Source: Spirochaetota bacterium (GTDB taxonomy: Bacteria > Spirochaetota > Leptospiria > Turneriellales > Turneriellaceae). Taken from it: a stretch of 9,263 bases of DNA. Under the pieces are notes generated by a model. It was not told the origin of the DNA. It did not search any database and saw only the letters and a list, made by a program, of their open reading frames with translations. A program made the position numbers and the translations under genes. Numbering within the stretch: the first letter of the stretch is position 1; each line of letters begins with the position of its first letter. The stretch covers positions 1 to 9,263 of the forward strand of contig CAUJII010000042.1 of the NCBI GenBank assembly GCA_963205035.1, in the 5' to 3' direction. Positions 1-5,344 of this stretch are shown piece by piece.

Positions 1-18
1 TCAACGAGATTCGATTTT

Positions 19-1278
19 TCAAACCAGCGTCTCTATATTGTCGATGACGCCGCTGACAAATTCAGAGCACTTCACCTCGCGCGCTCCGGCTATCGAACGC
101 ACCATGTCGTACGTTACATTTTTTTGCGCATACGTTTTTTCGACCGCGCCTCGCAAGAGTTGTGCCGCCTCACTCCAACCCAAGTGCGACAAGAGAAGAG
201 ACGCTGCAAGAAGAAACGATGTGGGATTGACTTTGTCGAGACCTGCAAACTTCGGGATTGCAGAATGCGTAACCTCAAAAAGCGCGACACCCGTTGTATA
301 ATTCCAATGCGCCCCGGGGATAAGTCCCACACCACCGACTGCAGCAGTCAGCAAATCGGAAATATAGTCTGCGGTGAGGTTTAGGGCGACGAGCGTGTCA
401 AAATCTTGCGGCCGCAGAAGCGCTTGCTGCATAAAAGAATCCGCAAGAATATCCTGGAGCAAAATTTTGCCGACTGGCGCATTGCCCCCACACTCTTCAC
501 TTGCGACAACCTCAGCGGGAAAAAATCGTTTTGCGGCATCGTAACACCACTTGCAAAATAAACCCTCTGTCGATTTTTGTCTATCGCCTTTGTGGACTAT
601 CGTGATCGACGCGCGCTTTGTTTTTATTGCGTACTCTATTGTAGCTTTCATAAGCTGTTCGCTTTTTTCGCGTGAGACGGGTTTAACTCCGAAGGCGGTC
701 GTTCTTGGCGAATGGAGTTTCGCGGCCAGCCCACTTTCCTCGATGACGCGAAGAAGGTTCTTGGCACCTTCGCTTTGGGGTTCGAACTCGATGCCTGCAT
801 ACACGTCTTCGACCGCATCGCGGAAAACAACAGTATTAATCCCATGAGGGTTCTTGAGAGGCGAGTCGATAGGGTCGAAGTATTTAATCCCACGGACGCA
901 AACAGAGAGCCCCAATGCTTCGCGTAACCTCGTGTTGACTGCCGAGCCTGAACCCAGACTCGAGGTCATGGGACCTTTGATCGCAATCTTGTAGTCGTTG
1001 ATATATTCGAGCGTTTCATCGGGCACGTAATTATCGGTGCCATAGAATTCGTGCGCACGTTCGCCGGCCGGTAGCTCAAACCACGCTATTTTGCGTCGTG
1101 AGCTATATGCCTTTTCAACTGCCTTGTCGATTGCACGCACGCTTTCAGACCAGAGACCGGCTCCGACGCCGTCTCCTTGCATAAAAGGTATTTGGGGTAC
1201 GTTGGGAACTAACAGGGTGTTATTCGAGAATATAATTTTTTCGCCAAAAACCGGTAACGGGATTTTGGGTTCGCCCAT
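19..1278 (-). CDS. icd: NADP-dependent isocitrate dehydrogenase
   Basis: It oxidatively decarboxylates isocitrate to 2-oxoglutarate, making NADPH, in the cytosolic TCA cycle. The 419-residue product matches the E. coli Icd family along its whole length (E. coli 416). Recognisable blocks are the N-terminal GDGVG (35-39), the substrate loop around N115, R119 and R129, R153, Y160 in EDVYAGIE, K230 in VHKGD, the metal-binding aspartates D280, D304 and D308 (DYISD), and the cofactor site with H338, K343, V350-N351, Y390 and R394. K343, Y390 and R394 correspond to E. coli K344, Y391 and R395, which read the 2'-phosphate, so NADP use is inferred. Three normally conserved positions differ: Ala at the Ser113 equivalent, Asp at Asn232, and Phe at Tyr345. 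The ATG start gives the usual N terminus. Upstream is an A-rich run rather than a Shine-Dalgarno motif. The gene stands alone and diverges from the response-regulator gene. Confidence 0.96.
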   Translation of the reverse strand: MGEPKIPLPVFGEKIIFSNNTLLVPNVPQIPFMQGDGVGAGLWSESVRAIDKAVEKAYSSRRKIAWFELPAGERAHEFYGTDNYVPDETLEYINDYKIAIKGPMTSSLGSGSAVNTRLREALGLSVCVRGIKYFDPIDSPLKNPHGINTVVFRDAVEDVYAGIEFEPQSEGAKNLLRVIEESGLAAKLHSPRTTAFGVKPVSREKSEQLMKATIEYAIKTKRASITIVHKGDRQKSTEGLFCKWCYDAAKRFFPAEVVASEECGGNAPVGKILLQDILADSFMQQALLRPQDFDTLVALNLTADYISDLLTAAVGGVGLIPGAHWNYTTGVALFEVTHSAIPKFAGLDKVNPTSFLLAASLLLSHLGWSEAAQLLRGAVEKTYAQKNVTYDMVRSIAGAREVKCSEFVSGVIDNIETLV

Positions 1279-1332
1279 TCGTTTTTTTTTGAAGTCGAGA
1301 TAGGGCGTAAAGAAAACGGAAGACTTGTCAGC

Positions 1333-1371
1333 ATGTCTTGGCTTCGCGAATCATCGTCGATTTACCGATGA
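1333..1371 (+). CDS. possible 12-residue leader ORF overlapping the response-regulator start
   Basis: An ATG at 1333 opens a 12-codon frame reading MSWLRESSSIYR. Its TGA stop (1369-1371) overlaps the ATG of the next gene as ATGA. GGAAG at 1318-1322, 10 nt upstream, is a fair Shine-Dalgarno match, whereas the next gene's own ATG has none. This would allow translational coupling. The reading is inference: a frame this short can arise by chance, and an alternative is that the regulator gene starts at the TTG at 1338. Confidence 0.3.
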   Translation: MSWLRESSSIYR

Positions 1372-2102
1372 AAATCCTGGCTATCGAAGACGCAGAGACG
1401 CAACACTTTATGCTTGAAACAATTTTCAAGCACATCAATGCGCAAGGTGTTTTTTGTAAAACCGGCGAAGAAGGGTTAGAAAAACTACAAAACCACTACT
1501 TCGACTGCGTTCTCTTAGACTTAGGCTTACCCGGCAAGAGTGGCCTACATGTCTTGAAAACTATCCGCGAGAACCCGCTTTTGAAAGACATGGCAATTAT
1601 CATCACGACGGCGACAAAAACTCGCGAGACAATCCAAACTTGCATGCGTTATGGGATTAGCGACTATATCGGCAAGCCCTATGACGTTCAGAAATTTGTA
1701 CAAAAGCTACAACTCATTGAGCAGTCGCTCGCACTGAAGAATTCCGCCGGCAAACCCAGCGCTGCACAAGTCACCGTTGAACGTGTCGGCAGCCTCGCAA
1801 AGTTTATTTTCGCCGGCGCATTCACCGCCGAAAGCGTGCGTAAATTTCTCTCTCTTTACAGTTCGGCTTTCAAGGCGCAGACGAAGAACGATAACATCTT
1901 GCTCAACTTGGCGCTCTTACCTGCAATGAACGAACCGCAAACGCGTATCTTCAAGATTGTGTTAGACGCCATCGAACCCAAAAAAGCACTCATCATTGCA
2001 GGGCGCAGCTATGGCACACTCGCGGCGTCTCTCGATTTAGTAGAATCGCAACTCTTCTTAATCGAAGACGATGTTTTGGAGTTTTTGCAAAAATCTGCTT
2101 AA
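1368..2102 (+). CDS. response regulator: receiver domain plus STAS-like C-terminal domain
   Basis: The product has 244 residues from the ATG at 1368. Residues 1-120 are a CheY-like receiver with all key positions: acidic pair E7-D8, phosphoacceptor D51 in LLDLGLPG, T80/T81 at the end of the fourth strand, and K103 in the IGKP motif. A short linker (about 112-124) leads to residues 125-244, which show no DNA-binding motif. They alternate strands and helices with an IIAGRSYGTLAASLDL stretch and resemble a STAS (anti-sigma-factor antagonist) fold. The usual phosphorylatable Ser/Thr of SpoIIAA-like proteins is not evident, because PAMNEPQ lies where DSSG is expected. Output is therefore probably protein-protein interaction. 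An in-frame TTG at 1338 would add ten residues, but MKILAIEDA is a typical receiver N terminus. No kinase gene is adjacent. The receiver call is firm and the STAS call tentative. Confidence 0.88.
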   Translation: MKILAIEDAETQHFMLETIFKHINAQGVFCKTGEEGLEKLQNHYFDCVLLDLGLPGKSGLHVLKTIRENPLLKDMAIIITTATKTRETIQTCMRYGISDYIGKPYDVQKFVQKLQLIEQSLALKNSAGKPSAAQVTVERVGSLAKFIFAGAFTAESVRKFLSLYSSAFKAQTKNDNILLNLALLPAMNEPQTRIFKIVLDAIEPKKALIIAGRSYGTLAASLDLVESQLFLIEDDVLEFLQKSA

Positions 2103-2157
2103 ACTTTTTTTCTCTCGACTTCGAGCGACTTTTCCATAGGTCATAAAAGCCGCTACA

Positions 2158-2376
2158 CTACTCTTTCCATTTGATGCACTCGCCAGGACAATCGTCAATA
2201 ATCTCTTGGATTTTCGGAATGTCCTCGTCGGGCACAAAAGCGTCGTTTATGTTTTCCCCATTATTATGAGTTTCAGATAAATCGTCGCTATCCATGCGGA
2301 AATATTGTGGATGTGTATCGACACAAAGGCTACAACTCGTACAATCATCTTTTATGACCCATACTTTACGCGGCAT
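2158..2376 (-). CDS. small acidic ferredoxin, single [4Fe-4S] or [3Fe-4S] cluster
   Basis: This 72-residue protein should carry low-potential electrons in the cytosol; the partner enzyme is unknown. The cluster motif is C12-x2-C15-x2-C18 near the N terminus, with C63-Pro near the C terminus, the standard arrangement of monocluster bacterial ferredoxins. The segment after C18 (THPQYFRMD) matches the usual 'aPevF' region. An additional cysteine, C67, follows in CPGEC. The middle is strongly acidic, rich in Asp, Glu and Asn. Length is normal. The ATG start places MPRKVWVIKDDC directly before the first cysteine, as in homologues. It is convergent with the response-regulator gene (55 bp between stops) and has no operon partner here. 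On its strand TTGACG (2405-2410) and TATACC (2385-2390) lie upstream, but only 14 bp apart, so a promoter there is uncertain. Confidence 0.9.
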   Translation of the reverse strand: MPRKVWVIKDDCTSCSLCVDTHPQYFRMDSDDLSETHNNGENINDAFVPDEDIPKIQEIIDDCPGECIKWKE

Positions 2377-2448
2377 ACTGATAAGGTATAAAAATGAAAC
2401 AAGGCGTCAACTTTTCAGATTGTTTTAAGGCATCGCACTAACAAGTTA

Positions 2449-2479
2449 TTGACAAACAGGTCTGGTATTCTTTTATTAT
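2449..2479 (+). promoter_or_regulatory. sigma-70-type promoter candidate
   Basis: A perfect TTGACA -35 box lies at 2449-2454. Candidate -10 boxes are TTTATT at 2472-2477 (17-bp spacer) and the better TATTAT at 2474-2479 (19-bp spacer). It points into the structured region and then the MarR-type operon, so a transcript would carry a leader of roughly 400 nt or be a separate RNA. Recognised by eye only. Confidence 0.4.
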
Positions 2480-2566
2480 TTCCTCGGGCCTGTAATAGTT
2501 ACTCGGCCTTGCAATTAGTAAAAAAAGTTGTCACGGTGAGAGTGGGCTTTAATGTGTTCAGGCGTT

Positions 2567-2585
2567 GAACATGAGCAGCATGTTC
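2567..2585 (+). repeat. 7-bp perfect inverted repeat (hairpin)
   Basis: GAACATG (2567-2573) and CATGTTC (2579-2585) pair perfectly around a 5-nt loop, AGCAG. No T-run follows immediately, so it is not a typical intrinsic terminator. It could be a hairpin in a leader RNA or a small operator. Confidence 0.5.
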
Positions 2586-2645
2586 CTCTTTAGCTCTGTG
2601 AGTAGTTAGTCGCCTGTGACTGACCCGGCGAAGCCATAGGGTGGT

Positions 2646-2682
2646 GCGACTGCAGGGGTGGCTCTGCCACCCCTGCAGTCGC
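2646..2682 (+). repeat. perfect 17-bp-stem hairpin with 3-nt loop
   Basis: The left arm 2646-2662 and right arm 2666-2682 are exact reverse complements, separated only by TCT. The stem is GC-rich and contains CTGCAG and GGGGTGG/CCACCCC. It is followed by CTTAAGGAAACC, not a T-run, so it does not look like an intrinsic terminator. The 11-bp direct repeat ACCCGGCGAAG lies on both sides, at 2623-2633 and 2692-2702. It could be an RNA structural element or a small palindromic insertion. Confidence 0.9.
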
Positions 2683-2694
2683 CTTAAGGAAACC

Positions 2695-2816
2695 CGGCGA
2701 AGGCTGGCGGTACAATGCGGGCAGGAGCTATCCCGCGATTAACTATGCGGCGGCACGGCGGAGGCTGGCGGCACGATGCGGGCAGGAGCTATCCCGCGAC
2801 TAACTATGCGGCGGCA
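2695..2816 (+). repeat. two tandem 61-bp repeat units
   Basis: Unit 1 is 2695-2755 and unit 2 is 2756-2816. They differ at four positions (about 93% identity), all transitions. Both begin CGGCG and end GGCGGCA; a degenerate third start, CGGTGAGA, follows at 2817. Each unit has GCGGG and CCCGC arms (2717-2721 with 2732-2736, and 2778-2782 with 2793-2797) around a 10-nt loop containing GGAGCT. The arms and loop are identical in both units, and the differences fall outside them. A related CGGCGAAG start also occurs at 2626, before the long hairpin. Confidence 0.9.
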
Positions 2817-2894
2817 CGGTGAGATCTGTTTTTCCATAGCTACGCCTAAACCACAAAAAGCTGACTTCCGTACTCTGTCTTCTGCCATCTGTCC

Positions 2895-3224
2895 ATGACC
2901 GACGAAATCCAACATAAAATTTTTAAGGTGATCGAAAGCGACCCGAATATCAGCCAGCGCGAGCTATCTGAGCTTCTCGGCATCAGCCTCGGCAAGACTA
3001 ACTATTGCCTCAAAGCGCTCATTGCAAAAGGCTGGGTCAAAGCGCGGAATTTCAAGAACAGCCAAAACAAACTCGCTTATGCGTACTTACTCACTCCCAC
3101 AGGCATTGAACAAAAGACGACGATTACCGTACGCTACCTCAAATCGAAGATGCGTGAATTCGACGAACTCAAGACGGCAGTCGAAGAGTTGAAGCGCGAA
3201 GTCGGCGCAGAAAAAATGATCTAA
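2895..3224 (+). CDS. EPS-associated MarR-type winged-helix regulator
   Basis: This 109-residue DNA-binding protein closely matches the family of small MarR-like regulators found in exopolysaccharide gene clusters (the family I know as TIGR04176). Residues 1-48 form the helix-turn-helix core, with ISQRELSELLGISLGKTNYCLKALIAKGW as its characteristic stretch. Residues 50-67 form the wing (NFKNSQNKLAYAYLLTP). Residues 77-105 form a charged C-terminal helix likely to be a coiled-coil dimer contact. It presumably controls the downstream polysaccharide genes, including rfbB; the DNA target is unknown. The ATG at 2895 gives the family's normal N terminus (MTDEI) but has no Shine-Dalgarno motif. Its TAA stop overlaps the next gene's ATG by one base (TAATG), so it heads a tightly packed operon with the next three genes. 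Confidence 0.93.
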   Translation: MTDEIQHKIFKVIESDPNISQRELSELLGISLGKTNYCLKALIAKGWVKARNFKNSQNKLAYAYLLTPTGIEQKTTITVRYLKSKMREFDELKTAVEELKREVGAEKMI

Positions 3225-3529
3225 TGGATGTCACCCCCAAAGTAAGAGAAATCCTTCTTTCGCTGGCGCAAAAATATATTTGGTGGAAACCCGTTGACGA
3301 ATCAATAAAAATTCCCCAACGCATTGCCGCGCAGGTGATGGACATCGGCGACTTTGACGATGTGCGTCTTCTCGAAAAATTTGCGGGTAGAGAACTACTG
3401 CGCTTTGCTCTAACGCATGCCGAGGCCGGGCAGTTTTCACCGCGTTCTTGGAACTACTGGCATTATCGCTTGGGGCTTTGCGAAATAGGCGCGGTGCCTG
3501 CACTACCGCAGCGAAATTTCAAGAGGTGA
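3224..3529 (+). CDS. DUF6922-like small protein, candidate antitoxin
   Basis: The product has 101 residues and no assigned function. The pattern resembles DUF6922-type proteins, which commonly sit just upstream of AbiEii-like nucleotidyltransferases: basic/aromatic N-terminal part (IWWKPVDESIKIPQRI), a central GDFDDVRLLEKFAGRELLRF, and a conserved C-terminal SPRSW (72-76) plus WHYRLGL (79-85). An antitoxin role is inferred from that pairing; no helix-turn-helix is visible. The start ATG overlaps the stop of the MarR-type gene, and the gene's own stop overlaps the GTG start of the nucleotidyltransferase (GTGA). Such coupling is usual for toxin-antitoxin pairs. The last residues (PALPQRNFKR) look unstructured. 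Confidence 0.75.
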   Translation: MDVTPKVREILLSLAQKYIWWKPVDESIKIPQRIAAQVMDIGDFDDVRLLEKFAGRELLRFALTHAEAGQFSPRSWNYWHYRLGLCEIGAVPALPQRNFKR

Positions 3530-4212
3530 AAACTTTCGAGGCACACTACGAGATATTACCAGAAGTGCAAAAGCAAGTTTGGCCCTCTCTGAGTAAATTA
3601 GCTTCGCAGCAGTTTGTGCTTTATGGCGGTACTGCGATTGCGTTGCGTCTGGGGCATCGTGTGTCTATCGATTTTGACTTTTTCAGCGAGAAGCCGTTAG
3701 ACAAACGCCGATTATTACAAAATTTTGAGTTAGCAGAAAATGCGTCTACCTTGCAAGAACAGCAAAATACTTGGGTATTTCTTGCGGCGTCCCAGAACGA
3801 ACCAAAACAATACGTGAAGTTCTCTTTTTTTGGCGGTGTAACCTTCGGGCGTGTAGGTACTCCTGAATTTACCCACGACAACAATATTTGCGTAGCGTCG
3901 CTCGACGATTTAATGGCGACAAAACTGAAAGTCATTTTGCAGCGCGCCGAAGCGAAAGATTACCGCGACATTGCCGCAATGCTCAATAACGGCGTGGATT
4001 TATCTTTCGGGCTTGCGGCGGCGCGGCAACTCTATGGGCCAAATTTTCAACCCAGCGAGAGCCTCAAGGCGCTAACATATTTTGCAGATGGAGATTTATC
4101 CACTCTTTCGGCAACAGAGAAAGAAACGCTCGTCGCTGCAACATTGACTGTGGAAGATTTACCTCAGGTGCAGCTTCAATCCACTTCTCTTTTTGAGAAT
4201 TTCGAACAATGA
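3526..4212 (+). CDS. AbiEii/AbiGii-like nucleotidyltransferase, candidate toxin
   Basis: From the GTG at 3526 the product has 228 residues. It carries the signature of the DUF1814/AbiEii nucleotidyltransferase family: G34-G35-T36-A37 in VLYGGTAIALRLGHR, then the metal-binding pair D49 and D51 in DFDFF. The later conserved block has K133 (ATKLKVILQR), R140, and K144-D145 with D148 (AKDYRDIAAML). Proteins of this group transfer nucleotides to RNA or protein targets and act as toxins in abortive-infection and toxin-antitoxin systems; the target here is unknown. The same frame is open upstream to an ATG at 3448, but that would overlap the DUF6922-like gene by 82 bp and lacks family similarity, so the coupled GTG start is preferred. 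The stop overlaps the rfbB start as ATGA. Codon use is AT-richer than in rfbB, suggesting a separate origin. Confidence 0.85.
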   Translation: MKTFEAHYEILPEVQKQVWPSLSKLASQQFVLYGGTAIALRLGHRVSIDFDFFSEKPLDKRRLLQNFELAENASTLQEQQNTWVFLAASQNEPKQYVKFSFFGGVTFGRVGTPEFTHDNNICVASLDDLMATKLKVILQRAEAKDYRDIAAMLNNGVDLSFGLAAARQLYGPNFQPSESLKALTYFADGDLSTLSATEKETLVAATLTVEDLPQVQLQSTSLFENFEQ

Positions 4213-5285
4213 ACATCTTAGTCACGGGAGGCGCAGGGTTCATCGGTTCGGCAGTCGTGCGCTACATTATCGAACACACAAAAGATAGCGTCGTGAATGT
4301 CGATAAACTCACCTATGCCGGCAACCTCGAAAATTTGAGCGGTGTCAGTAACAATCCCCGGTATGCTTTTGAAAAAGTCGATATTTGCAATCGATGGGAT
4401 TTAGACCGCGTCTTTGAGTCTCACTCCGTGGATGCAGTGATGCACCTTGCCGCAGAAAGCCATGTCGACCGATCGATCGAGGGCCCGGCTGCTTTCATCG
4501 AAACGAACTTTGTGGGGACTTACACGCTTCTCGAAGCAGCGCGTGCGTATTGGTCGCTCCTCTCTGAGCCGCTAAAGAGCGGCTTCCGATTCCACCATAT
4601 CTCGACCGACGAAGTCTATGGGGAGCTCCCCCACCCCGACGACGACGCACATGCGCACGAGGTACTCTTCACCGAAAAGACTGCGTATGCGCCGAGTAGT
4701 CCTTACTCTGCCAGCAAGGCAGGCTCCGACCACCTTGTGCGTGCGTGGCATAAGACGTATGGCCTGCCCACGCTTGTGACGAACTGTTCGAATAACTATG
4801 GCCCATACCATTTTCCTGAAAAACTCATCCCCCACACAATTTTGAATGCGCTGGCTGGTAAGCCCCTGCCCGTCTACGGCAAGGGTGACAACATCCGCGA
4901 TTGGCTCTTTGTCGAGGACCACGCGCGTGCACTCTACTTGGCTCTGACTAAAGGGCGTGTCGGAGAGACGTACAACATCGGCGGGCACAACGAATTAACG
5001 AACATCGACGTAGTCCGTCGGATTTGTAAAATACTGGATACACTTGCGCCAAGAGAGACTGCGTACGAGAACCTCATTACGTTTGTGACAGACCGCCCGG
5101 GACACGACCGCCGTTACGCCATCGATGCCGACAAGATGGAAAAAGAGCTTGGGTGGAAGCCGCAAGAAACTTTCGAGACAGGTTTGCGCAAAACAGTGCA
5201 ATGGTATTTAGATAATAAAACGTGGTGGCAAAATGTTCTGAGTGGAGACTACAAATTAGCAAGGATAGGGGGAGTAACGAATTAG
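4209..5285 (+). CDS. rfbB: dTDP-glucose 4,6-dehydratase
   Basis: It converts dTDP-glucose to dTDP-4-keto-6-deoxyglucose, the entry step to dTDP-L-rhamnose and related deoxysugars for O-antigen or other surface glycans, in the cytosol with bound NAD. The 358 residues match the usual length (about 350-360). The Rossmann motif GGAGFIG is at 7-13. The active site shows T133-D134-E135 in STDEVYGE and Y166-x3-K170 in YSASK. Family motifs AAESHVDRS, NNYGPYHFPEKLIP and RPGHDRRYAID are present. The D134-E135 pair is specific to dehydratases and separates it from epimerases. The ATG at 4209 overlaps the nucleotidyltransferase stop, so translation is probably coupled. The partner genes rfbA, rfbC and rfbD are not in the window. 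rmlB is the alternative symbol. Confidence 0.96.
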   Translation: MNILVTGGAGFIGSAVVRYIIEHTKDSVVNVDKLTYAGNLENLSGVSNNPRYAFEKVDICNRWDLDRVFESHSVDAVMHLAAESHVDRSIEGPAAFIETNFVGTYTLLEAARAYWSLLSEPLKSGFRFHHISTDEVYGELPHPDDDAHAHEVLFTEKTAYAPSSPYSASKAGSDHLVRAWHKTYGLPTLVTNCSNNYGPYHFPEKLIPHTILNALAGKPLPVYGKGDNIRDWLFVEDHARALYLALTKGRVGETYNIGGHNELTNIDVVRRICKILDTLAPRETAYENLITFVTDRPGHDRRYAIDADKMEKELGWKPQETFETGLRKTVQWYLDNKTWWQNVLSGDYKLARIGGVTN

Positions 5286-5291
5286 TTGACA
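5286..5291 (+). promoter_or_regulatory. -35 box candidate for the hipBA operon
   Basis: TTGACA starts right after the rfbB stop codon. At 17 bp the -10 would be the poor CATTTA (5309-5314); TACATT at 5307-5312 fits better but is only 15 bp away. Either -10 lies inside the palindrome, so a repressor bound there would block the promoter. Confidence 0.4.
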
Positions 5292-5296
5292 CGTCA

Positions 5297-5324
5297 CTTA
5301 ATTGTGTACATTTACACAATTAAG
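5297..5324 (+). promoter_or_regulatory. 28-bp palindromic operator upstream of hipB
   Basis: The arms CTTAATTGTGTA (5297-5308) and TACACAATTAAG (5313-5324) are perfect reverse complements with a CATT spacer. Position, symmetry and overlap with promoter-like sequence fit the autoregulatory operator of a HipB-type repressor. A third half-site TTAATTGTG recurs at 5339-5347, in the same orientation as the left arm and 41 bp from it, running into the GTG start codon of hipB. Confidence 0.75.
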
Positions 5325-5344
5325 ACCTAAATAACGGGTTAATT

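Larger units (their letters stand above)
2377..2894. other. 518-bp non-coding region with promoter-like and repeat structure
   Basis: No frame here encodes a recognisable protein. The first part (about 2377-2520) is AT-rich and holds a promoter-like sequence. The second part (about 2530-2824) is GC-rich and holds hairpins and repeats listed separately. The 10-bp word CACGGTGAGA occurs at 2532-2541 and again at 2815-2824, bracketing the structured part. ACCCGGCGAAG occurs at 2623-2633 and 2692-2702, bracketing the long hairpin. TAGTTAGTCGC at 2603-2613 is the exact reverse complement of 2796-2806 in the second tandem unit, a possible long-range pairing. The last 70 bp before the MarR-type gene show nothing clear. 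No match to RNase P RNA, tmRNA or SRP RNA was recognised. Confidence 0.7.

Noticed and set aside
2103..2157. CTCG-ACTT-CGAG near the convergent gene ends as a bidirectional terminator.
   Set aside because: The stem is only 4 bp and the T-run lies before it on the plus strand; too weak to annotate.
2552..2593. A 13-codon ATG frame in the non-coding region with a GGTGAG sequence upstream.
   Set aside because: Too short, no family match, and it overlaps the 7-bp hairpin; likely chance.
2646..2682. Long hairpin as an intrinsic terminator.
   Set aside because: No T-run follows on either strand, and there is no gene directly upstream to terminate.
2706..2716. GGCGGTA followed by CAAT, resembling the ops/JUMPstart element found before polysaccharide operons.
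   Set aside because: The conserved G after GGCGGTA is C here, and the second tandem unit has GGCGGCA at the same place, so the match is best explained by the repeat itself.
2695..2816. The 61-bp tandem units as a CRISPR array.
   Set aside because: Only two directly adjacent copies with no unique spacers between them, and no cas gene nearby.
3448..3525. Upstream extension of the nucleotidyltransferase to the ATG at 3448.
   Set aside because: The added 26 residues lack family similarity and would overlap the DUF6922-like gene by 82 bp; the GTGA-coupled start at 3526 is more natural.
4572..4988. A 138-codon minus-strand frame opposite rfbB.
   Set aside because: A shadow of rfbB; its product has no recognisable domain.
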